From contig JAOZSN010000029.1 in the NCBI GenBank assembly GCA_029939635.1, positions 1-22,874 of the forward strand: DNA of 22,874 bases, written 5' to 3'. The stretch comes from Deltaproteobacteria bacterium (lineage in GTDB: Bacteria > Desulfobacterota > Desulfobulbia > Desulfobulbales > SURF-16). The notes under the pieces were generated by a model. The model had not been told where the DNA came from. It searched no databases and saw only the letters and a program-made list of their open reading frames with translations. Each line of letters opens with the position of its first letter. Position 1 is the first letter of the stretch. Of the stretch, positions 15,090 to 22,874 are shown piece by piece. The position numbers and the translations under genes are program-made.

Positions 15090-16359
15090 TTGTGATATTG
15101 ATATAAAGCATTTGACTAGGGTTGAGGGGCACGGCAATATCCGTATTCGTATTGAAAATGGTAAGGTTGCCGAGGCACAATGGGAGGTGGTGGAGACCCC
15201 TCGTTTCTTCGAGGCCATGCTGGTTGGAAAGCATTATGAAAATGCGCCCTATATCTGTGGACGTATCTGCGGCATCTGCTCTATTGGTCATACCCTGGCC
15301 TCTATCCGGGCGGTAGAAAATGGCTTTGCCATTACCCCGTCAGAACAAACCGCTAAGCTACGGCTCCTTTTAAAACATATGGAGACCTTGCAGTCCCATA
15401 TTCTTCATATTTATTTTCTGGCTGCTCCTGATTTTTTGGGGGTTGGTTCGGTCTTGCCCTTAACAGAGTCTCACCCTGAGGTGGTGCAGCAGGCCCTGCG
15501 TCTCAAATTACTGGCTAATGATATGTGTGATGAGGTGGGTGGTCGTCGTCTGCACCCAACCCGCACCGTGGTTGGTGGTTTTACTATGCTGCCAGACCGC
15601 TATCGTTTAAACCAGTTCAGGCAAAGACTACGAGCCTCCTTAGCTGATTTGCTGGCCTCAGCCAAGCTGTTTAGCACCTTTGACCTGCCATCCTTTAGCA
15701 GGGAGACAGAATTTGTGTCCTTAAAAGGGGAGGGCGAGGGGATTTATCCCTTTATAGGGGGAGATCTTGTCTCTAGCGATGGTGTGGTCAAGGCAGAGTA
15801 TGATTACTTGGCCATGACCAACGAATATATGGCCGAGTACAGTACCTCTAAGCTGAGCAAATTGTCACGTAAATCCATGGCCGTGGGTGCCCTGGCCCGT
15901 CTTAACAATAATTTTAATGAGCTGCATCCCCAGGCCAAAGAGATTTCAGAAGATCTTGGCCTGCTGGCGGTCAACCACAACCCCTACATGAATAATGTCG
16001 CGCAACTCGTTGAATGTGTGCATGTTGTGCTTGATTCAATTGTCCTTATTGATGAGCTGCTGTCCTCTGATTGGCAAGAGGAGCGTCAGCCTGTTATTCC
16101 CCAGGCCGGCAAAGGTATTGCAGCAGTAGAGGTGCCGCGTGGCATCCTCTACCATTGCCTTGAGTTTGATGATGAGGGCAGTATCCAACGGGCCGACTGT
16201 GTTATCCCCACCAGCCAGAATCACGCCAATATAATGTATGATATTGAAGACTTGGCCAGATGGTGCGTGGCTCAGGGCAAGAATGACCGTGAGACCGAAC
16301 TACTAGCCCAGATGCTGGTTCGTGCCTATGATCCCTGTATTTCCTGCTCTGTCCATTAA
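15079..16359 (+). CDS. hydA: Sulfhydrogenase-type [NiFe]-hydrogenase, alpha (large, catalytic) subunit
   Basis: This 426-residue NiFe large subunit opens with IKHLTRVEGHGNI. It carries the L1 motif RICGICSIGH (C64 and C67) and the L2 motif DPCISCSVH (C420 and C423), so all four nickel-binding cysteines are present. With hydB, hydG and hydD it gives the order of a group 3b, NAD(P)-linked bidirectional hydrogenase or sulfhydrogenase. Oddly, the stop codon follows directly after the final His of L2. The short C-terminal propeptide that a maturation protease normally removes is therefore absent. The frame is open to a GTG at 15055, but the ATG at 15079 after a GGAGGGAAGGGGG tract is the likely start. 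No maturation genes (hyp or protease) are in the window. Confidence 0.93.
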   Translation: MKLNCDIDIKHLTRVEGHGNIRIRIENGKVAEAQWEVVETPRFFEAMLVGKHYENAPYICGRICGICSIGHTLASIRAVENGFAITPSEQTAKLRLLLKHMETLQSHILHIYFLAAPDFLGVGSVLPLTESHPEVVQQALRLKLLANDMCDEVGGRRLHPTRTVVGGFTMLPDRYRLNQFRQRLRASLADLLASAKLFSTFDLPSFSRETEFVSLKGEGEGIYPFIGGDLVSSDGVVKAEYDYLAMTNEYMAEYSTSKLSKLSRKSMAVGALARLNNNFNELHPQAKEISEDLGLLAVNHNPYMNNVAQLVECVHVVLDSIVLIDELLSSDWQEERQPVIPQAGKGIAAVEVPRGILYHCLEFDDEGSIQRADCVIPTSQNHANIMYDIEDLARWCVAQGKNDRETELLAQMLVRAYDPCISCSVH

Positions 16360-16480
16360 CAACAATCGCATTTTGGTTGTCTAACGACTCACATGGGAGT
16401 AATGTGTTTAAAAAATTTCAATCAATAAGTAGGTAACTAAAACTGCTCTATGCTGGTCATAAAGCCGTCTGACTTCTTTT

Positions 16481-17137
16481 ATGATTAGTAAAAAAACTCA
16501 ACAAAGCCAGGGTTTTACCTGGAAAGTCCTCTGGGCCGGCATCATCATGTCAGTCCTTCTTGCTCTAGCAATAGGTTATTGCTGGTCAACTGACCAGCCA
16601 AAGGCGCAGACCCTGATTCTGGCTCTTGTTGCTCATAGCCTAGGCGGGAGAGCTGCTGGGGTTGGTCTTTGTCTCATTAACGATATGGGCCAGACCTGGA
16701 CCGTAATTTACAATTTCTATCTTGAAATACTCATTGTCTTTCTGGTCTATGCCCTCTTTGTTCTCTCCATAAATAATTATGTGACCTTACGTGCCGTGAA
16801 ATATATGGCCTTGAAGCTTGAGCGTAAGGCACGTCGCCATAAAGACACCATACAACGCTTTGGTTGGTTGGGACTTTTTTTATTTGTCATGGCTCCTTTG
16901 CCGGTTACCGGGCCAGTGATGGGAGCAATTATTGGCTATTTGCTCAAATTTAGAACATGGTCTACTTTTTCTGCTGTTTTCATTGGTACCATGACAGCCA
17001 TTATCACCTGGACAGCCTTTTTTGATTTTCTCGATAAGCATCTTCATATCATCCAATATATTTTTGCGGGCATCATTATTATTGCCATCCTGTCCTATAT
17101 TAAAACAATTAAAGACTGGATAATGAAAAAGGTTTAA
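16481..17137 (+). CDS. Membrane protein, small multidrug export family (COG2426-like)
   Basis: The 218-residue protein has about five hydrophobic segments, near residues 14-33, 42-55, 75-98, 128-155 and 160-180, plus a last one at 190-208. A charged loop lies between (LERKARRHKDTIQRFGWLG). The segment LFLFVMAPLPVTGPVMGAII, with PLP followed by TG, is the recognisable core of the Sm_multidrug_ex/COG2426 family. Despite the family name, a transport function is not well shown. It lies 121 bp after hydA, with no obvious Shine-Dalgarno site. It could be the tail of the hyd operon or separate. Confidence 0.65.
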   Translation: MISKKTQQSQGFTWKVLWAGIIMSVLLALAIGYCWSTDQPKAQTLILALVAHSLGGRAAGVGLCLINDMGQTWTVIYNFYLEILIVFLVYALFVLSINNYVTLRAVKYMALKLERKARRHKDTIQRFGWLGLFLFVMAPLPVTGPVMGAIIGYLLKFRTWSTFSAVFIGTMTAIITWTAFFDFLDKHLHIIQYIFAGIIIIAILSYIKTIKDWIMKKV

Positions 17138-17235
17138 CTACTCTCCTCCCTACGCCTGTTCTCCAGCTCAATACTCCAACAACCTTATACCAGGTCTAGT
17201 TTACTCCCCCCAGCATGTTTTCGAGCAGGAAGCTC

Positions 17236-18342
17236 TCAGCCCTTCAACAATGCAGTAAAAACCTCCTCCCCGTTCTCAGCACCCTGATAGCGGATGAGCT
17301 GACGCAACTTCTCTAGGGCCGTACCATCTGCAATGGTTGCCCGGGCCATCTCTGTGCCCTTTTTCAAGTCCTCCTCCAGGCCACTGACCCGCAGGGCACA
17401 GGCCGCATTAACGCAGAACATATCAGCCACAGGCGTATCAGCCTGACCTTGCATGACATTTAAGATAGCGCTCACATTGGCAATGGCATCTTTTTTACTG
17501 CTAATCGCCTCAAAGCGATGCTCTTTGATGCCAAAATCTGCTGGGGTCAGGGTGTAGGTCTCCACTTGATCATGGCGCAACTCCACCATTGTGGTGGGGC
17601 CGCAGACTGACACCTCATCAATGCCTAAGGATGAATCATGGCTGCTGCTCATGCCATAAGGACTCATGGCAGCCTTGGTGCCAGTACCACGTAACACCTC
17701 GATGAGCTGTGGGCAGATCTCCGGGGCATAGGCGCCAATGACTATGGAGGTGGTTTTGGCGCAGGGTTTGGTTAAAGGGCCAATGATATTAAAGGTGGAG
17801 GTGAAGCGCATGGACTGGATAAGACGTCCCCAACCTGCCTGCAAAAAGGCCTCACCTGGAAGATAGCAGATACCATGCGCCTCCAGACATTTTTGGGCCT
17901 TGTTTAGGGGAGAGGCAATGGATAACCCCATGATTTCTAAGATATCAGTGGCTCCAGAAACGCCAGTAACCAGGCGGGCCCCCTTCTTGGCCACCTTAAC
18001 CCCACAGGCTGCAGCCAGAAAAGAGGCAGGGGTGGAGACATTAATGGTTTTTAAGGCATCAGAGCCAGTACCAACAATATCACAGCACTCTTCATCGAAC
18101 TTTGGGCTGATGGTGGCAGTATCATACTCATAGAGGGCATCCCATACCCCACATAGCTCTTCCAGGGTGGCCTTTTTGGCCAGATGGGCAGCGAGAAATG
18201 CACCCTGTTGCAACTCAGGCTGTTCATTAAGGATAACCTGACGGTATGCCTCTTTACAGGTGGCTCGCTCCATGTCATTTCCAGCAACAAGATCACCAAT
18301 GAGCCTACCAAAACCACGCATATTTTCTTCGTTGTAATTCAT
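17236..18342 (-). CDS. Divergent TrpD-like (anthranilate phosphoribosyltransferase family) protein
   Basis: The 368-residue protein has the TrpD/nucleoside phosphorylase-type fold. The PRPP loop is GTGSDALKTINVST (91-104), the second glycine-rich segment is VSGATD (128-133), FNIIGPLTKP spans 184-193, and the metal-binding GIDEVS includes D242 and E243. Acceptor-side motifs differ from true TrpD. The usual KHGNR is KKGAR here (119-123), SSxxGSAD is replaced by TGVSGATD, and the IRTIFN segment reads FTSTFN. So PRPP binding looks kept while anthranilate recognition is doubtful. No other trp gene is nearby. It follows the MDR dehydrogenase by 12 bp and is likely co-transcribed. It may be a TrpD2/YbiB-like or other family member with a different acceptor. 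The ribosome site is weak. Confidence 0.8.
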   Translation of the reverse strand: MNYNEENMRGFGRLIGDLVAGNDMERATCKEAYRQVILNEQPELQQGAFLAAHLAKKATLEELCGVWDALYEYDTATISPKFDEECCDIVGTGSDALKTINVSTPASFLAAACGVKVAKKGARLVTGVSGATDILEIMGLSIASPLNKAQKCLEAHGICYLPGEAFLQAGWGRLIQSMRFTSTFNIIGPLTKPCAKTTSIVIGAYAPEICPQLIEVLRGTGTKAAMSPYGMSSSHDSSLGIDEVSVCGPTTMVELRHDQVETYTLTPADFGIKEHRFEAISSKKDAIANVSAILNVMQGQADTPVADMFCVNAACALRVSGLEEDLKKGTEMARATIADGTALEKLRQLIRYQGAENGEEVFTALLKG

Positions 18343-18354
18343 AATGTTTTCTTT

Positions 18355-19308
18355 TTAAGTTAGTGTAATTACAGTTTTATATTCATCTCTACAGTTTGGT
18401 GCTAGTAGGGACTTAGGGACTTGAGCAAGATCAACCACATTAGTTATTAGATCATCAACTTCAAGGTCATGGTGCGCCATGAGAGCAAGAGCCTTGGCCA
18501 TGTCTGTGGGCAGGCAACCATAGGAACCATGCAATGTCTGCTCCAGGCGATGGAGACGATTATAGTCGATGGTAAGGGGATTATGCTGCCGATCTAAACC
18601 GGAAAAGAGCAGCATCGTGCCTCCTGGTTGGAGCCGTTGTAAGCCAGCTGAGACAGCTCCAGCACTGGAACAGGCCAGAAAAACTAGCTCAACCTGTTCT
18701 GGGCCAAGGCCTTGGCCAAAGGATATCTGTCGTATGGGCTCAGGATCAATCACCTCAATATGGCACTGTGGCCACTGATATTGAACCAAGCGCACAGCAA
18801 GACGCCCCATAAGTCCAGCCCCATAGATACAGATACTGGCAGGAGACTGTTTAACCATATCTAGGCTATGAATAACACAGGCCAAGGGCTCTGCAATACT
18901 AGCCTGGTACCAGCTTAGAGCAGAGGGTATCTCAAGAAAAATTGCTCTGTCAGCCAGGGCAGGGGGGAGAGAGAATTGCTGCTGATAGCCACCATCGAGA
19001 TGGAGACCAAAAAGTTGTATATCGGCACAGAGATTAGCTCGCCCCTGGCGGCACAAGCAACAGTGACCACAGCTAATAGCAGGCCAGACAGCGACACGTT
19101 TCCCTGTTGATAACAAGGTGCCACAGAATTCATGACCAAGCACCAGAGGAAGCCTCATGCTGGCTGGAGGGGACAGGAATCCTTTCCTATCAGTGGCACA
19201 GATACCACAAGCAGCAATATCAAGAAGAGGGATTAAGGAGGAAGAGGTCTGCTCATTGATCAAGCTGGCCTGGCCCGGGCCACTGAGGATGATTTTTTGC
19301 AGGGACAT
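18355..19308 (-). CDS. Zinc-dependent MDR-family alcohol/polyol dehydrogenase
   Basis: This is a medium-chain dehydrogenase/reductase of 317 residues, a little shorter than the usual ~340. The catalytic zinc region has C34 (CGICATD), H59-E60 (GHEFCG) and E140 (AEPLAC). The structural zinc cysteines are C80, C83, C86 and C94 (CGHCCLCRQGRANLC). The Rossmann motif is GAGLMG (163-168), and the acidic VIDPEP at the end of the second strand favours NAD over NADP. The closest families are threonine- or sorbitol-dehydrogenase-like; the substrate cannot be read. The TrpD-like gene follows by 12 bp, so the pair may serve one pathway. No clear Shine-Dalgarno site. Confidence 0.85.
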   Translation of the reverse strand: MSLQKIILSGPGQASLINEQTSSSLIPLLDIAACGICATDRKGFLSPPASMRLPLVLGHEFCGTLLSTGKRVAVWPAISCGHCCLCRQGRANLCADIQLFGLHLDGGYQQQFSLPPALADRAIFLEIPSALSWYQASIAEPLACVIHSLDMVKQSPASICIYGAGLMGRLAVRLVQYQWPQCHIEVIDPEPIRQISFGQGLGPEQVELVFLACSSAGAVSAGLQRLQPGGTMLLFSGLDRQHNPLTIDYNRLHRLEQTLHGSYGCLPTDMAKALALMAHHDLEVDDLITNVVDLAQVPKSLLAPNCRDEYKTVITLT

Positions 19309-19434
19309 AGAATTGGAAATTTGAATCTGTAGTATTAAGGGTAGCTTGAATAATTAGATATTTCGAAGTCTCGTAAACTCGCTTACCTATTCGAGGACAA
19401 GGAACGGTGAAATTGGGCGAAATCGCACTTATTC

Positions 19435-19444
19435 AAGGTACCTT
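19435..19444. other. 10-bp palindrome at the PHP gene end
   Basis: AAGGTACCTT is a perfect palindrome reaching the last base of the PHP-gene stop codon. It could be a site for a factor acting on the downstream MDR/TrpD-like operon, but it could also be chance. The rest of the 135-bp gap (19309-19443) shows no gene. Confidence 0.2.
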
Positions 19445-20088
19445 TAAATTCCCGCCACAAAGCTCTGCATATCATGGCGAACCTTATCATATTGGGCCGC
19501 AGTAAGCCCAGCACCTAGGCCAACCAGGCGGGCTCGTTCCTTGGTCATAAAATCATCTGGGCTATGGGCATCGGCATTAATGGCAATTTTGGCGCCATTA
19601 GCAAGGGCTAGGCGAGCAACATGTCCATTTGTGAGACTATGTCCCTTGCGACCGGAAAGCTCAAGGAAGATGCCTTTCTCGGCTGCTAAGAGCACATCAC
19701 TTTCGCTGATCATGCCAGGATGGGCCAGTATATCAATATCTGCCACCAAGGCAGCTCGATTGGTGCCAGGAGCCACGGGTTCAACCACGGTTTCCCCGTG
19801 GCAGACCACCACCAAAGCACCCAAGGCACGTGCCTCTGCTGCTAAAGGGGCAATAAGGCCAGGAGGAACATGGGTAAGTTCAATCCCAGGCAAAAGCCGG
19901 GTCTGGGAAAAACGGTTCAAATCCTCAGCCACCTTAACGATACGAGGGATAATGAGATCTAGATTAGATGAATCAGCATGGTCGGTGATGGCAATGGCCT
20001 CATAGCCTAATACCTCAACACGACGCAGATGTTCAGCTGGCACCAGCTCACCATCACTGAAAAGACAATGGGTATGGAGATCAATCAT
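19444..20088 (-). CDS. PHP-domain phosphoesterase (histidinol-phosphatase-like)
   Basis: At 214 residues, the protein is made of one PHP domain with all metal-binding motifs. These are H5 and H7 (MIDLHTHCLFSDG), D36-H37 (ITDHAD), E70 (PGIELTH), H97 (CHGE), H123 (LAHPG), and D173 with H175 (NADAHSPDD). It is expected to be a trinuclear metal phosphoesterase, like YcdX-type and histidinol-phosphatase-like proteins. The substrate is not defined by the sequence, and no his genes are nearby. It follows miaB after 67 bp that hold a heptamer repeat. No strong ribosome site is seen. Confidence 0.87.
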   Translation of the reverse strand: MIDLHTHCLFSDGELVPAEHLRRVEVLGYEAIAITDHADSSNLDLIIPRIVKVAEDLNRFSQTRLLPGIELTHVPPGLIAPLAAEARALGALVVVCHGETVVEPVAPGTNRAALVADIDILAHPGMISESDVLLAAEKGIFLELSGRKGHSLTNGHVARLALANGAKIAINADAHSPDDFMTKERARLVGLGAGLTAAQYDKVRHDMQSFVAGI

Positions 20089-20095
20089 AATGGTA

Positions 20096-20130
20096 GTTTA
20101 CGGTTTGCAGTTAATGGTTTACGGTTATTT
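20096..20130. repeat. Heptamer tandem array between miaB and the PHP gene
   Basis: Five consecutive 7-mers beginning GTT fill this stretch; two are identical (GTTTACG at 20096-20102 and 20117-20123) and the others diverge. Read on the other strand the units fit AACNNNN, with AACYG in the best ones. This is the same general type as the arrays after cimA. It fills half of the 67-bp gap, in one orientation only. Confidence 0.6.
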
Positions 20131-20155
20131 TATTGGTAGATTGGAGATGGGGGCC

Positions 20156-21499
20156 TTACGATTCTACCAATTCACCGCGTAAGGAGTTTTGCAGGCCTTC
20201 AGTGATTTTGACCTGCACCAGATCACCTGGAGTGTAGGTGGTGGTGCTATTGAAATTAACTATTTGATTATACTGGGCTCGACCGCTCCATTGACCATGT
20301 CCACTCTTGCTTTCACCTTCGACCATTAATTCCATAATTTGGCCAATATATTCCTGATTACGCTCCAGGCTGATTTCTTTTTGGCGTTGCTGAAAGATAG
20401 CCAACCGTTGCTTTTTTACCTCCAGACTGATGGTGTCTGGAAAATCACAGGAACGAGCAGGGGGGCGATTGGAATAGATAAAAGAAAAGGCCGCATTATA
20501 GCGAACCTCTTCCATGAGATCCATGGTGTCCTGGAAATTATCATCTGATTCATCAGGAAAGCCAACAATGATGTCAGTGGTGATGGCCAGATCAGGACAG
20601 GCCTGGCGTAAGCCCTTAACAAGATTAAGATAGCCAGCCCGATCATACTTGCGGTTCATCCTGCTCAAAATCGTGTCAGAGCCAGATTGGAGGGGCAAAT
20701 GAAAATGATGACAGAGGTTGGGCAGATCCTTAAAACAATCCATCAGGGCAGGGGAGAGATCCTTAGGGTTAGAGGTAGTAAAGCGCAAGCGCACCAGGCC
20801 TGGCAAGGCAGCAACCGCACGTAAAAGCTCAGCAAAGGTGGTACGCTGTTCTGGATCTTGGTCATTGCCATAGGAATTAACATTTTGGCCAAGAAGGGTG
20901 ATCTCTTTAACCCCAAGGTCAATAAGATGACTGGCTTCTGCCACAATATCCTCTTTGGAGCGGCTCACCTCGCGGCCCCGAGCAAAGGGCACAATGCAAT
21001 AGGTACAGAAATTATTGCAGCCCTGCATAATGGTCACAAAACGTTTGTGACCATTACCATGTTTAAGATCAGGCAAAAAGGGTGGGATATGAAATTGACT
21101 ATCTTGAGGAGTAATGACCTGGGATGCTGATGATGTCGCACTCTGTGACTGGCGAATATCAGCAAAGAGGCGGGGCAAATCATAAATCCCCTGGGGACCG
21201 ATAACCAAATCAATATGTCCCATGCGAGAGAGCATTTTTTTGCCCTCCTGTTGAGCCACACAGCCAGTGGCCGCAATAATGAGGGTAGGGTGGTTTTCTT
21301 TTATGCGACGTAAGGAGCCAAGCAGGCTGTAGGCCTTTTGTTCAGCCTTACCACGAATGGAGCAGGTGTTGACAATAATGGCATCAGCATTGGCAATATC
21401 TTGGCAGAGCAGATAGCCGGCCTGCTCTAAAAGCTGCACCATGATTTCAGAATCACGATCATTCATCTGGCAGCCAAATGTTTCAATATAAAGGTTCAT
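20156..21499 (-). CDS. miaB: tRNA-2-methylthio-N6-dimethylallyladenosine synthase MiaB
   Basis: MiaB is a radical-SAM methylthiotransferase that adds a methylthio group to i6A37 of tRNAs reading UNN codons. At 447 residues it is full length. The N-terminal domain has cluster ligands C10 (ETFGCQMN), C46 (NTCSIR) and C80 (TGCVAQ). The radical-SAM motif has C161, C165 and C168 (CNNFCTYCIVPFARG). SRSKEDIV and LLGQNVNSYG are typical of MiaB rather than RimO or MtaB. A TRAM domain fills about 380-447. It lies 41 bp after the DUF4911 gene. Confidence 0.96.
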   Translation of the reverse strand: MNLYIETFGCQMNDRDSEIMVQLLEQAGYLLCQDIANADAIIVNTCSIRGKAEQKAYSLLGSLRRIKENHPTLIIAATGCVAQQEGKKMLSRMGHIDLVIGPQGIYDLPRLFADIRQSQSATSSASQVITPQDSQFHIPPFLPDLKHGNGHKRFVTIMQGCNNFCTYCIVPFARGREVSRSKEDIVAEASHLIDLGVKEITLLGQNVNSYGNDQDPEQRTTFAELLRAVAALPGLVRLRFTTSNPKDLSPALMDCFKDLPNLCHHFHLPLQSGSDTILSRMNRKYDRAGYLNLVKGLRQACPDLAITTDIIVGFPDESDDNFQDTMDLMEEVRYNAAFSFIYSNRPPARSCDFPDTISLEVKKQRLAIFQQRQKEISLERNQEYIGQIMELMVEGESKSGHGQWSGRAQYNQIVNFNSTTTYTPGDLVQVKITEGLQNSLRGELVES

Positions 21500-21540
21500 T
21501 TGTTAACGGTATTCCAGTATGTTACATGTGAAACATGATG

Positions 21541-21741
21541 TTAAATATTGTCGCTAGTAGACAGGGAGGTAAGCAAAGCACACAGCTCTTGGGCCTCACT
21601 CATACTAAAACGCAGTAGAACAATACCAGCCTTGGCCTCATGTACAGAAAGAATGGCTAAATTATCATAGGCCTCCAGGATAAACTTCAAAAAATGTATT
21701 CTGGAGGGAGTTATGCGGAGATAAAGTTGAGAGCTGGTCAT
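21541..21741 (-). CDS. DUF4911-like small protein
   Basis: This 66-residue protein has alternating hydrophobic strands and helices: SQLYLRITPSRIHFLKFILEAY, then AKAGIVLLRF. That looks like a small ferredoxin-like (ACT-like) fold. From memory it fits DUF4911, a short family of deltaproteobacteria often found beside miaB, and here miaB follows by 41 bp. The function is not known. Codon use and position in the minus-strand run support a real gene. No strong Shine-Dalgarno site precedes the ATG. Confidence 0.7.
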   Translation of the reverse strand: MTSSQLYLRITPSRIHFLKFILEAYDNLAILSVHEAKAGIVLLRFSMSEAQELCALLTSLSTSDNI

Positions 21742-21839
21742 GTTTTTTGCTGCGAATTGCTTTGATTAGCACGAATTTTTTATAGGGTAGACAGAAAGGT
21801 GATTTAGTGAGAATTCGTCAATTAGTAGCAAAAAGAAAA

Positions 21840-22874
21840 TTAAACAGAAAGACCACTGTCAATATCACCAAGCAAATCCTTGTGTTCAGCTAGGAGAGGT
21901 TCAACAACCTCAGCCAGATACTCCTCAGTCTGCTCAGGGGCACGACCGGTAAATTCCGAGCCATTACCAACCATGGCGTCTAACTCTGCTGTGGTAAAGG
22001 GGATAGCATCATCCTCGCCTAAGCGGCGCAAGAGATCATTCTCCTTGCCATCCATCTTCACTATCTTGCCAGCAGCAACCGAGTGCACCTTAACCACCTC
22101 ATGCATTTCCTGGCGGCTTTCACCTTTTTCAACACATTCCATTAAGATCTTTTCAGTGGCCATAAAGGGTAATTCCAGGCGCAGATGGCGCTCAATCTGC
22201 TGAGGATAGACAACCATACCTGAGGTAATATTTATATAGAGCTTTAAGATGGCATCAGTAAGTAAAAAGGCCTGGGGCACATCCATACGGCGGATGGCAG
22301 AGTCGTCAAGGGTCCGCTCGAACCACTGGTTGGCATAAGTACCAGCGAAATCAGCAGGCAGGCCCATAAGCTTACGGGCCAGACCGGTCATACGTTCAGA
22401 ACGCATGGGGTTACGTTTGTAGGCCATGGCAGAGCTGCCGACCTGACCAGCAGCAAAAGGTTCTTCCTGGACCTTGAGGTTGGAGAGTAGGCGCATATCA
22501 ACGGCAAATTTATGGGCAGAAGCACCAACCCCAGCCAAGGTCTCAGCTGTTTTCGTGTCAAGCTTGCGGGTATAGGTCTGGCCAGTGACAGCAAAAACCT
22601 GGTCAAAGCCGAGTTTCTCAGCCACAAGACGATCCAGCTGACGTACTTTTTCGTGATCGCCTTTAAATAACTCAATAAAGGTGGCCTGGGTGCCCACAGT
22701 ACCCTTGGCGCCACGAGCCTTGACCTGTTGCTCCAGGGTAATAATATAATCAAGATCCATAATCAAATCCTGAATGTATAGGGTGTTACGTTTGCCAACA
22801 GTGGTGGGTTGGGCAGGTTGGTAATGGGTATAGCCAAGTGTTGCTAAATCCTTATTATTTCTACAGAATTTGGA
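21840..22874 (-). CDS. purB: Adenylosuccinate lyase, 5' end beyond the window
   Basis: PurB cleaves adenylosuccinate to AMP and SAICAR to AICAR in purine synthesis. The C-terminal ~344 codons are visible. The frame stays open through the right edge of the window, with no stop upstream of 22766. Near the edge is GYTHYQPAQPTTVGKR, the conserved second region of the superfamily. GSSAMAYKRNPMRSE is the fumarate-lyase signature that bears the catalytic serine loop. The C-terminal helices end at DSGLSV. The N-terminal ~100 residues lie outside the window. A 98-bp gap with no gene separates it from the DUF4911 gene downstream. Confidence 0.95.
   Translation of the reverse strand, partial: SKFCRNNKDLATLGYTHYQPAQPTTVGKRNTLYIQDLIMDLDYIITLEQQVKARGAKGTVGTQATFIELFKGDHEKVRQLDRLVAEKLGFDQVFAVTGQTYTRKLDTKTAETLAGVGASAHKFAVDMRLLSNLKVQEEPFAAGQVGSSAMAYKRNPMRSERMTGLARKLMGLPADFAGTYANQWFERTLDDSAIRRMDVPQAFLLTDAILKLYINITSGMVVYPQQIERHLRLELPFMATEKILMECVEKGESRQEMHEVVKVHSVAAGKIVKMDGKENDLLRRLGEDDAIPFTTAELDAMVGNGSEFTGRAPEQTEEYLAEVVEPLLAEHKDLLGDIDSGLSV

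Noticed and set aside
14898..15291. Long antisense reading frames inside hydD and hydA
   Set aside because: They are shadows of strongly conserved genes and show no recognisable protein pattern.
17236..18342. Plain annotation as trpD
   Set aside because: Acceptor-site motifs are changed and no trp operon is present, so a gene symbol would overstate what the sequence shows.
19541..20005. 154-codon plus-strand frame opposite the PHP gene
   Set aside because: The PHP gene on the minus strand has every metal-binding motif; the plus-strand product has biased, low-complexity composition.

Overview
The window is about 23 kb of ordinary bacterial chromosome, densely coded, with mostly core metabolic genes in short operons on both strands. 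Gene content points to an anaerobic, sulfate-reducer-like deltaproteobacterium (Desulfobulbales; a Desulfotalea-like organism is my best guess). It has a four-gene sulfhydrogenase-type [NiFe]-hydrogenase operon, a lysC-cimA pair, a DUF4911 gene beside miaB, and moderate GC. This placement rests on gene content and recalled families, not on a search.

Layout. 1-690 (minus): nfeD followed by the start of an SPFH/stomatin-like gene, behind a good sigma-70 promoter. 899-1363 (plus): a DUF1456 (YehS-like) gene. 1601-4352 (minus): an AGCS Na+/alanine-glycine symporter gene with a large in-frame internal deletion, then leuB, then trmJ. 4564-5763 (plus): a response regulator with a TPR tail. 5800-8421 (minus): an M23 peptidase, then trmL, then a YgiM-like SH3/coiled-coil membrane protein. 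8422-8873: a 452-bp divergent intergenic region rich in palindromes and possible RNA structure. 8874-11733 (plus): lysC and cimA. 11844-12209: a ComEA-like helix-hairpin-helix protein. 12324-16359 (plus): hydBGDA, translationally coupled by overlaps. 16481-17137 (plus): a membrane protein of the small multidrug export type. 17236-22874 (minus): purB (cut by the window end), DUF4911, miaB, a PHP phosphoesterase, a zinc-dependent MDR dehydrogenase and a divergent TrpD-like phosphoribosyltransferase.

How the genes work together. lysC and cimA feed aspartate-family and isoleucine synthesis, and leuB serves leucine synthesis. TrmJ, TrmL and MiaB all modify the tRNA anticodon loop (positions 32, 34 and 37), but they sit in separate operons. 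HydBGDA should form a soluble NAD(P)-linked hydrogenase: alpha/delta is the NiFe module, gamma the flavin and NAD(P) module, and beta the Fe-S wire.

The points most worth a second look are these: the internally deleted symporter; the TrpD-like enzyme whose PRPP-site motifs are kept while the anthranilate-pocket motifs differ, paired with a dehydrogenase; a HydA that ends exactly at the last nickel-motif His, with no C-terminal propeptide; three intergenic loci built from degenerate heptamer repeats, two of them as inverted arrays; and a possible switchable RNA structure upstream of lysC. I see no phage, CRISPR array, tRNA, rRNA or intact insertion sequence, and no clearly new multi-gene defence or biosynthetic system.
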